A stretch of DNA of 64,000 nucleotides from Branchiostoma lanceolatum (taxonomy: Eukaryota; Chordata; Leptocardii; Amphioxiformes; Branchiostomatidae), in assembly GCF_035083965.1 (NCBI RefSeq), contig NC_089724.1:4760001-4824000 (forward strand), read 5' to 3'. Position numbers and translations under genes: made by a program. Of this stretch, positions 43,601-55,600 are shown piece after piece; the stretch's first letter is position 1; each line of letters opens with the position of its first letter. Below the pieces are notes generated by a model. That model was not told the DNA's origin. It made no database searches and saw only the letters and a list, made by a program, of their open reading frames with translations.

Positions 43601-46600
43601 CCCCACTTAGTTTTCCACATCCACGACACCGTGCGCGCCGACGGACATATGCTAGATGTGTAATATTTCTTTATCCACCAGATTTGCACCATGCTCAGTA
43701 GCGGTGCGACCCGCGTGTTCGATGCCGAACAGAAGGCGCCGTACGCTTACCTCGAGAACCAGTGGGTCGGGTATGACGACGCAGAGAGCATCGGGTACAA
43801 GGTAAGGGACTTGGAACAGGGCAGATAAGCAATATCCGGTCGTAACACCAGAAGCAAACTGAAACTCAACACACCACTCTGCCGCACCAACAGACTAAAA
43901 AAACTCTCCGATTTCGTACCTTGTATCCCTGCTGAACAAGTGACTGATCTCTTTAACGCTCCCATGTTTTCTCTTCTGCAATGCATCAAACAGCACAATC
44001 CTGTCACGAATGTTCCAATCTGGTTCCAATGTTTACTGTGTCAGCTGTCCTTACATCGTTTCATGTGTTGTAAATTCAACTGAGTTATTTGTGTTTTTGA
44101 ATTGCGCCATTGACATTATTTAAACTTTGTATATAATGATATCGTTTTTAATGGGGGCCCATGTGTAAATACTTACCCAATTCAGACTTGCAAGTGTGCC
44201 ACGTAGTATTTTCAGTAAAGTTTCAAAGTTTCAATTCAACCAGCTCATTCGTAGCGAGATGCACTGTGGATGATGTATCATGCTTCTAAATTGTAAACAG
44301 TTCTTGGGCAGACCACGCTTGATACACAGGTACATGCCCAAAGGTGTTCTGTTTATGTCTCAGGGGCCTTCAACTGTGACCAAGGATTTCCCACATTAGC
44401 TAGCCTCTACCAGGCTTCGCGAGATGGCTGGGAAAATAGTAGGAATCGGCAAATAAAGGGAGTTAGCTACGGAGAGAGGGTCCAATCTGGAGAGAGGGTA
44501 TATCTGCCATCCATGGAGCCTGTCGGGAGTCGCTATCTATAAAGGGTATCAAATAATACCCCGATTATCTGTGCAAAGGAACTAACTCAGCGCTGAAGAT
44601 CATTTAGGTCGAGGGTCTGGGCGGCTCCATGGTGTGGGCCATCAAATTCAGCGTTCAGTGCTGTAACTTGGGCCGTCATTCTATCTATTTGCTTTAAATA
44701 AATTATGATATTGTTCCAAATGTACCTCAGATCAACTTCCTGAAGCAGGAGGGTCTGGGCGGCTCCATGGTGTGGGCCGTGGACCTTGATGACGTCAGCG
44801 GGCAGTTCTGTAACCAGGGGCGGTACCCGCTACTGAACGTCATCAAGAGCAGGCTGGAGATGGGTGGCAGCGACGCCGATGAACCTGGTGAGACGTTAAC
44901 CTCTTATATAAATTCCTAATGCAAAAGGAAAATCACTTACCACGCGAATATCTACTTTCCAAGCAAGGGAGGGGTTCCGGGTGGTTTTTGACGTGTTTTT
45001 AGGCGTTTTTGTCGAGCTTTTTAGTTTGTCATTGAAGAGACCGGAAAAAAAAGACAAAGTAGAAAGCCCGACAAAAACGCCTAAAAACAACGGGATGAAA
45101 CGGAATGGGCACTGCCCTATACATCTTATGGTGTGGGAGGATTTCAGCTTTAACAGCACTTTCGGGAAATATCATGGAAGTCCAACAAATAGTGCTGCCT
45201 GTGGACTACCCCCTGCTGCAGCATCATCTGCGCTTGCACAGCTGTGTGGCCAAAGGGCCATGGAAACGGAGATGGGCGCCGCTTTATTCACCCTATGGTG
45301 TTGGAAGTATTTTGAATTTAAATGACGTAAGAGGGTCCAGACGTCATGGCATGATGACCTCAACATACAGACAGACAGGCAGACAGACAGAAGGACGGAC
45401 AGACGGATAAACAGACAGACAGGTAGGCAGACAGACAGACGGAGAACTGACAGACGGACAGAGTGATGAACAGACAATCAGACGGACAGAAGGGCAGACG
45501 GAGAACTGACAGACAGACGGATAGACAGACAGACAGACTGATCTAAATATACTAGGTTTCTGGTGCCGGCTCCTCACAGATTTCTGTTCCTAAATCTGTG
45601 CAGTCGAATAAATAAAACTTTGTTTTAACCATTGTTTTAGTTGACGGCCGTTGGACCGACTGGGGCCGCTGGTCCTTCTGTAGCGCCACCTGTGGCTCGG
45701 GCGTGCAGAGTCGGGACCGGAGCTGTGTCGGTCAGAGGCAGGGCGGGGACTGGTGCTCCGGGGACGCTGTGGAGACGAGGCAGTGTGAGGCCCCCGAGGC
45801 CTGTCCGGGTGAGTCTTTGTTTGATCATTTTTAATATTTATGAAAAACTAAAAACGGCGTGGGGAGCCGTTTTATAGAACATGTTTTTCTAAACACAAAT
45901 ACACATGCACACACACACACACACACACATACACACACACACACACACACACAGAGACACACACAGACACACACACACACACACGCACACACTCAGTCAC
46001 ACGCACACACTCACGAGCACATTCACTGGAGACTCCCTCTCACAGACGAAGTTATTGATGGAAGGCGTCGGTGCAAAGCGCTGTACATCTTTTTATAAGA
46101 ATCCCTTTTTATAAACGCTAACAAACTTGCTTCCCCATACCTTCTGCCACAGCGCCTGTGGAGAGCCCGTACCGCCGGGTGTGTTTTTACAGCAGCTTGG
46201 CGCAGGAACGCCCGCAGCCTGCAACCGTGGACCCGGAGGACTTGAGCCTGCACGCCGGTCTCTGCTCCCATCTCGTTTACGCCCACGGATACATGGAGGG
46301 CAACCAGCTGGTTCTGGACGAGTATGACTACGAGGACTTCCCTCAGTACGAGAGGATCAATAACCTAAAGGTGAGCCGGGTGTTGGGAACGAGGGGCACA
46401 ATGAACAACTCAGTTGACATTTGGGAAGATTAGGGGTGGGTACCGGTACATAAAATTCAGGTCCGGTCCAGGTCCAGGTCCAGAGGGTCAGGTCCAGGTC
46501 CAGACCTGTACCTGTACCTGATTATAGTAGTATCGCAGTACATCATATTTTGGAGAGCGAGACACACGTAAAAGTCTCCAAACGTCATGTCTGGAACTAT

Positions 46601-49600
46601 ATAATTTCTTAGGTTTGCACTTTGTCTCAAAATTATAACTATACTCTCCTCGTCGTCTGTTTACTCAATGACTCGTTAAATCTCCTGTTTTGTATTTTCT
46701 TAGAGCAGTCATGTGGCCGCCTGCTGGTAGCCTGGTACTATGAATTTTCTAATTGGTCCATAGGCCGGTCCACCTATTTTTTACGGACCGGTTTTTTTGG
46801 ACCGGTCCATTAAGAAATACCGGTTTTGTACCGGTACACGGTACCGATACCCACCCCTAGGGAAGATACAACACTAGTTTCTGACATGACATTTTTATTC
46901 TTCTAAATCTCGATCCTGTGAACGCGTCGACTTGGTACAATCCTTTTAAACACTATTGCTGTCACCAAGCACTGTAACAGGCAACTAGTTACCATCCATC
47001 TTGCTAGTGTCAATGGCAAATTGTAAAGCTTACTTTTATCGGTCCATGCACTGGGAGATTTTCCCTGAAATTTCGTCTCGGCGTAACATACCAGCTGTGC
47101 AAGCACGCGGCGCGGTAGCAGCTGGTTATATTACACTGAGCGACCTGTCACACCTAACTTTTGCATATCTAGCAGCAAGCGTTATTTAAAGCTATCCAGC
47201 GAAAATGACCCTACTACACTTGGTGATGTCTGTCTTTCAACAATGCCACAAACTTCTTTCCGCCTACAGAACGAGCATCCTCGCCTGAAGACCATTCTAT
47301 CGGTCGGCGGATGGACCTTCGGTTCCAAGCCGTTTTCCGACATGGCGGCGACGGAGGCGAACCGAGCCGAGTTCGTCAGCTCGGCCGTCGGGTTTCTCCG
47401 GCAGTGGGACTTCGACGGGCTGGACCTGGACTGGGAGTTTCCCGCGCACAGGAAGGGGTCTCGGCGCGGGGACAAGGCGGCCTTCAGCAGCCTCGTCAGG
47501 GTAAGTGCGAGGTTGAGATTTGGCGTTCTAACCGCCCGGGTTCGATTCCCGGTGTGGGAACCAGTGAAACAAAGCAGCAAGTAGAACAGTCTCCTTGCCC
47601 CCAGGATTCGAACCCGCGCCGAAACCGGGCAGCCAGATCACAGGCACGCACGCCTTAACCACGAAGCTAAAAGGTCTAGGCCAGTTAGACTGGTCAGTTG
47701 GAGGCGCTTGAACACCCACTGTTACACTGTTAATGGTTAGGTCCCAATTGCGCCGGTGCCCGTCAGGGATGTTGCTCTGTTCGCACTATTAGCTCACGGC
47801 GTTTATCTGTTACTTGTTTTGAATTTAAGCCCGAGTATAAGTCATCGCAGGCCCCCGGAAGTGCCCCAAAATAGCTAGCTCGGTAGCCGTAGGATGTCCC
47901 ACGGGGCCACGTAGAGGTCACGCCCGAAAGTGGCAAAAGCATCCCGTCAACTACCCGGCAGGGCCCCCTTTTCCAATTGGGACCTAAGTATTAGTTTGCG
48001 TTATCACCAAGCAGATGAGAGGATCCAGCTGAATCTCTGCCTACCCATCCACCTGGCCTGGTGCTTAGGATGGGAGGTGTTTATAAGGTAGACATAAAGA
48101 TGGAAATTTGCCTCCAGGCTTGTCTCAATATGACGCAGCAATCTGCTTCGGTCCCATTTCCAATCCGGGGGCCGGTCGGGCAGCTTGTGGGAACGAAAAA
48201 TATGATATAAGAGACAACAAAATATACACAAAACGCAGAAAATTACCCCTAACCATACATTGTGTGTATTTTCTTGTGACCTTTGCGACGTGAAGGAGAG
48301 TATACGATGCAACCCTTTGGCCATCTGATTAACCTAAGTGTCGTTACTTTGAATTTGAGACATAGCAGCTATTGTTCCGTCCCACCAGGAGCTGAAACAA
48401 GCCTTTGTAGCGGAGGGCGGGAACACAGGGAGGGAGCCTCTCATCCTGACGGCCACAGTAGCCGGGGGAAAGGCGATCCGAAAGGCTTACGATATCCGGG
48501 AAATCTCCAAGTAAGTGTGAAGTAGTTTCCTCGGACACAATAGAAATACAGTTTGTTGTTAGGTGTATGTAAGGCTGGACAAAACTCAACACACAGAGCG
48601 TGGTTCTACATTTTTGTTCTTTCAAAACTTCTTCTTTAATTTCGGAATTGACTTTGCATCCATTTTCTGAAACCTTTTTTTTCAATTCACAGCATGTATT
48701 TTATCAGTTTGCAGCTGCTTGTTACGATTTAACGTTTAAGTATGGCCGAAAAAGTTTTTCTGGAAACGGACGAAAATTAATGCGCACGCGGATGCCATCC
48801 ATATCATCGAATCAACATATCCTTAATGACCTTGATGATCTTGACCTTTTCCCATTGTCCAGGCACCTTGACTTCATGAACGTGATGACGTATGACTTCC
48901 ACGGGTTCTGGGATCGCGTCACGGGGCTGAGCAGCCCGCTGTACGGCGCCAGGTCGGAGAGGGGAGCTGCCGCCAAACTCAACATGGTCAGCGTTTTACC
49001 GCTTTTTATCTTTTTATATGAAAAATGGAGATATAGTTTTGGGTGTGTCTGTGTGTCTGTCTGTTTGTTTGTGTTTCCGCACCACTCTAGTCAACATAAC
49101 TCAAGAACCTCTTGATGGATTACGATGATATTTGGTATGTGGGTAGGTGTTGTAAAGCCGAAATTCAAGGTCGATTTTGGGCCCCTTGGTATGTGACCTT
49201 GGTACTGCAGCAGAAAATCCATTTTTGTATCTCTTGACCTGGACATGCTATGGTCTTCATTTTTTGGTGGCATGTAGCTTATGGTGTAATAAAGACGTGG
49301 TGTGGGTTTGGGCCCCCTAGCAGCTTGTTACTTTTTGTGTTATTTTGCTTTTAATTTTGGACAGGACGACGTGGCGCTGTACTCAAGTTTTCATGCCATA
49401 ATTCTCTGCACACGTAAAGAGAACAGTAACCCATTTTTGCCCCTGGATGGAATGCCGCTAAACTTAACATGGTCAGAGTTTAACCGCTTTATCTATTTAT
49501 CTATTTATTTATTCATCTTGAAACGTATGGGTAGTCTCTTCAGCCAAAAAGGCTGATTTCCAAGAGAGCCCATAGGGGTACAGATAATAAATAAAGGTCA

Positions 49601-52600
49601 TAACATGAAATAACAATTAAACATAGGAATACCTACAGAACCAATCTATATGTCAAACAATAGCACTGAAATCATCAAAGAAAAGCAAATTAAGTTGAGA
49701 GGTCAGAGGTCAAAAAGCCTTTGGAGAAGGTTTATAAGGCAATCGTTATTGGCACAACAAAAGTACGGCGGCTTTCGGAAGGTCTTTCTACATCGATACC
49801 TGCCAAGTGGATACAAATGAATGAACCTATACATTTATGTACATGGAGAGGGATGAGTAAAGCAACATGTCGATTCCAACGTATCATTTTTTTATAATTT
49901 TTTTTATAGATCAGTCTTTTTATTGTTTATAACCAACATAAATTTTACAAAAAGAAAATCATGGCAAACATACAGAAAATAAAGGCACATGTGTGACAAC
50001 AAAACTGAAACTTAAAATCCAAGAACAAAAGAGTATGATCATAAAATGCCGAGAGAACCCCTCTCATTGTACAGGAAAATAACGGAAATTAACTAGACAG
50101 AACAATATGTAGTTTCCCCCACTTCCCAATGTGTTTCCGAATCTTATTTTTGCGTTGGGCAATAATGAATTCTAATTTTTGAAAATAGGAAACAAATGAA
50201 ATAAAACCAGATAAATCAACATGTTTTTTACGATATCTAAATATATAACATTTACCTAAGAGAATAATAAGATTTGACAGAACAGGGCATCGGTCGCTTA
50301 GATCACCAAGGACAGTATTGAAAGCATTCATATGTAAATTTATCTTTGTCAAGTTAAAAAACCAACCCTCCACTTCAGCCCAGAAATTAGCTACAATTCT
50401 ACAATTCCAAAATAAATGTATGGTTGTTTCCTCCTCTTCATGACACAGACTACATAGAGGGGAGTCTACCAGGCCCCAGGTGTATAGTGTTTTATTTACT
50501 GTTAAGAATTTAAAAAGCGTCTTAAACTGAAACATCCTTGTATAAGTATCAATTGTGAGCTTATAAGGTAAGCTGTAAACTTGTCTCCATGGGATAGGAG
50601 TGTTAAAAAGTTCCTCCCAAGACAGTTGTATTCTATACGACGGTTCACAAACCTTGTCATCGTTGATAAAAAAAAAGGTACAAATGTTTATTGATGAGTT
50701 TTTTTCTAAGCCAAGTTGTGTCTCTACAAATGGGCATGCAAACTTGTAAGATATGAGATGCTTTCTTTAGTAATGCTTTCCAGTGAGCTGGTATAGCAGA
50801 AATTAACTGATTGTATTGTAATTTTGTACACACATCCCCAAATTTTAGAATGAAATTTTCATAAGAAAGAAATCTATTTTCTAAATCCAATATATCATTG
50901 AGAAATCGAACTCCCCCAGTATCAAAAGCTGTGGAAAAGAATGGTTTTTGACCAATACATATATTCGAGTTCAAACAGAGAAGCTGTTGTTTGACCTCGT
51001 CCACACCCTCTGGGGGTCGGAGTTGGAAGCGCAACCAATATTGTATGACCTGTCTGAAAAAGGAAGTTATTGGCGGATTCTTACCCATAAAATTATCAAA
51101 ATCACGGACAGAAAGTTGTACAAAGGGGAACAAGGAAGTCCGTAACCATGAACAAGACATAAATAAAAACTTGGAACAGAACCATTCTCTGTTTAACTGT
51201 AGCTTAGGAATCCAAGAGGCTTTTAGGGTGAGATCGACAGACCGCAAGTTTCTTAGCTTCAGTCCCCCCTGTTCATAAGCACTGTAAATAGTCTTTCTAC
51301 TAACTCGCTCCGGCCCACCTCCCCATAGAAATCGAAATATTTTCTTTTCATATTTGACAAAAAAATCAGGCGGTGGGGACGGAAGCGAGCTAAGTAAATA
51401 TATAAATTGTGATACAATAAGTGTGTTTATTAAAGTAACTTTACCCATGAGTGTTAAAGTCTTTGTCTTCCAAGGAAATAAAAGTTTATCGATCTTAGTG
51501 AATTTCCTATCAAAGTTTATACTAATTATATCCGAAAATTGTACAGGAATATGAATTCCCAAAAGGTCGATGGGGCCGTCTGTCCATTGAATTGGCAAGG
51601 GACAAGGAAGATAGAAATGTGTACCCTTTAAAGAACCTATACGTTTTATTTTACATTTATCGAAATTTGGAATTAAACCAGATAATAAAGAGTAATATTC
51701 TAAATCTTTAACTAATGAGTAGAGGGAACCAAGTTTCGGGGCCAGGGGGAAATTAGAATCATCGGCATATTGAGAGATTTTAGACTCTATACCATACGTA
51801 GTTAATCCTTCTATTCCAATATTTATTTATTTATTTATTTGTATCAGGCCCATGGCCCATAAAAACAGACACAGAACAAAGATTTACAAAGCTACACTTA
51901 CAAATACTTTACATAATGTCGCCAGAATGTGCTATGCCTATGGCAAAAGCCGTCCGAGTGTACAAGCACTCTAATTATATCATTGTCAGACGACAGCAGG
52001 CGTGTAACAAATGAGTAGGTGACCTTGCGACGCCTTGCGTCAAACATGTCGGTCCGGTTATTCACAAACAACCAACTAGTGGTTGTATGCCTGCCGACTG
52101 AAAAGAGCATTTTCATTGCGCTGTGGTAAGCCACTCGTAGCTTGGAGATCGCACTCACGCTGTAATTACTCCAGATTTGGGCACAATACATCGGGGAGCA
52201 ATACGCAGAGAACAACTCACTTTTTACCGCCGCTGAGCAGTAACGGAACCGCCGGAGGAGTGAGTTTGCCCGAGAATAAAAGCCTCTGACGTGAGCTCGG
52301 ATTGCTGCGTCATCCGAAAGATCAGGGGTAATTATATACCCAAGATATGTGGTAGAAGAGGCATACTTTAAGGCGGTACCGTACAGCATCAGCGGCGGCA
52401 AAGGCATACTCATGCGGAAGCGGCGGCACGGAAAGTACATACATAGTGTTTTCGATTCATTAAACAACATGTCAATATCCGCTCCAGATAGCTCACAAAT
52501 ACTGATCAGTCTCTGCAACGCTTTAACAGACGGACAAACGAGGCAAATGTCATCCGCGTACATCAAGTGGTTGACTAAGGTGTCCCCAACATAGCAACCA

Positions 52601-55600
52601 ACTCCAGACCTCAGTAGCTCGGTACTCAAATCGGATACATACACATTGAACAAGATTGGTGACAATATGCTGCCTTGAGGCAAACCATTCATAGCGGTAA
52701 ATGTATCCGAGAGGGTGTGGCCCCACCGGACACAGAATGACAACGTACTATACCACACGACCAGGAATCTAACTAGGTACATCGGAACCCCTCGATCCAT
52801 AAGTTTTTTAAACAATGTCCAGTGGTTCACACGGTCAAACGCTTTGGATGCGTCCAGAAAACATGCAAATACAGGAGAGCCCCTTTGACGATAATACTGA
52901 ATAATTTCTTTGAGGGCAAATATACATAGATCAGTTCCATGTTTCTTCTTAAATCCGAACTGGTTGCTCGGGGAGCATAGGAAATCGTCAAGGTATGTCA
53001 ATAGTACAGATTCGATAACTTTTAACAAGGGGCTGGCAATTGCAATCGGACGATAACTGTCCTTGTTCGAAGCATTACAGCTGGGCTTCTTCAATACCGG
53101 TACAAGTACAACGTTCAGAATGCTAGGTGGCACATAGGCGTGTCTAAGCATAGAGGAAATTAAAAATGAAAGCAGAACGGGTAGTTGGGGCCCGGCGTTC
53201 TTGAGATGCTCAGCTGAAATGCCCTGCACGTCACTAGCCTTCCCATTGGATAAGTCATTGATAGCATCACATATCTCTCCTACTGTTACCGTGGTTACAT
53301 CGCTAACATCGGATTCCATTGCATGCATAACAAACTGCTTTTGATTAGCGGACTTAACCGAATTAAACAAGGAACTGTAATAGTTTCTCCACATATTGGC
53401 AATATCTGTAGCCCCCGTGTGACCATCAACCGTGTTGGGAAGATTTGGCTTGGAGCGGTTTTGCGAGCGCAGAGCATTCCAAAAGCTCTTGCAACCCCCC
53501 TGATGAAGATGCATGGCAAGCGCGTCCGCTCTAGACTGGGCCTCAGAGCGGCGACACTGCCTCAGTAGCAGCTTAAATTTCGCCCTTGTTTTACGCATAA
53601 TATTCCAGACCGCTCCATGCCTAGGACGGCCCAACTGCCGCCAGAGAAGGAAAGCATCTCGGGCGGCTTGATGGGCCTCCTTGACAACGGCGTTCCAGCC
53701 GGGTACAGAGTAAGGGGAGGATCGTTTCTTATTAGGGAGAGAAGCGGAGGCGGCTGCATGAAGAGTGTTTATTATCTGGTTGGAAAGGTGAAGGATGGCA
53801 TTCTTATGAGTATCATTATCACAGTTAGGGTTGTTACAGTAGAGAACGTCATCGGGAATGGGGATATTAGATAGGAGTGTATCAGAGTAGGTTTGGTAGC
53901 GAAGCAGATCGGCTGGAGTTGCGCGTTCCCAATTAACATACTTAACATTCATAGGTGGGTTCTCAGCTGTATTTACAAACAATGGCTCCCAGTGGAACGA
54001 TACTTGCAGTGGGAAATGATCGGACGACAGGAAGCCATGATCAACCTTCATGTCTATGATGTTGTTATGCATGGTTTCAGAACAGACGCAATGGTCCAAC
54101 CAAGATGTTGTCCCATGAGCGTCACTGAAGTACGTAAACGTGTCATTGGGAAGCAACTCAACGTCGCTGACATGAAGGTTGTTGTCCTGACAAAACTCAT
54201 ACAGCATAGGGGCAAACCGCCCGTCAGGACGGGTGTTAAAGTCACCCATAATACAGATGTTAGAGATACCTAGATCATTCGAAAGTGACTCGATCTTACC
54301 AAGATTTTCCATAAACAGATCAGCATGATTAACACAGTCAGTTGGCATATAAACACATACAAGGAGCATTTGTCTATCTCCAGACTTAACACTTATGGCT
54401 AAAATTCGATCCTCATCGCAACTCTCGATACTGACCTCTAGACCAATGTTCTGCCTCCAAAGGACAGCTACACCGCCATATGGGCGACCTTGAAGAATAC
54501 CCTCCTCTGTGTTAACGGGGGAGGTACCGAAAGCTAAGAAATCATCGTCGAGTTCTGATAAAAGGTGCAGGTCCTGCGGGAGTAACCAATGTTCCTGCAG
54601 AAGTACAAAGTATTATTTCTTATCTTATTAGCTAAAACTTCTACTCCTAAAATAAACAAATAAGGTGAAAGAGGACAGCCTTGGCGAACTCCACGGGACA
54701 GGATGAAGGGGTGGGAAATATGTCCATAATTGATTACCTTACTACTTATATCTTTATACAAAACTCTTATCCAATCAAGTAATCCCGCACCAAAGCCAAA
54801 GTATTCGAGTGTTTTAAAAATAAAATCAAGTCTAATAGTGTCAAATGCTTTTTCAAAATCTGCAACAAAAATTAAACCTGGTAAATCATTACGTTCATAA
54901 TATTCTATAATTTCTAAAATCCGACGTATATTGTCACTAATGCACCTCCCTTGTAAGAAACCAGTCTGATCATATGATATTAAATTAGGAATTATTTGTT
55001 TAATACGCAGGGCTATACATTTGGAAAGAATACGCGAATCACAGTTCAACAATGTCAAGGGGCGCCAGTTTTTAATGTGAGACGGGTCTTTATCCTGTCC
55101 CGTGGAGTCTTGCTTTAGTAAAAGAGTAATAAGACCAGATTTTTGGGTGTCGGTTAAATGCCCCGTTCGATAAGAAAAGTTAAAGGAGTCAAGCATGGGT
55201 TTCTTAAGATAACGTATCATTTACACAGTTGGTTCTAAGCTCTAGAATTATTTGATATTCATATCATTGGTGCCCAACATATACTTAGCAAATGCCAATA
55301 CGAGTATGCTTAGCAATTTTGTCGAATACAGCTAGCGTCATGGTCTAATACAGGCCCGAGGCAGTTAGTCTCTACCAGACTAACTACGCCGGCTATAGGG
55401 AGAATATTTGCCAGGGTTTCATTTGATCTTCACCATGGGCTGACTCTACTGGCTAATTGATCCTTTTCTGACGGATTCTACGATCCATACGCCCCTAGGA
55501 GAGCCTGGTGGAGGCTATGAGACAGTCCAGATCTGTTCCAATTAAATCCAGTCACTTCTCTCGTAGGCAGAATATCCTCACTCGAAATAAAAGCCGCAAC

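Noticed and set aside
45172-46114. Frames rich in SVCLSVCL or HTHTHT
   Set aside because: They translate the (CAGA)n and (AC)n microsatellites.
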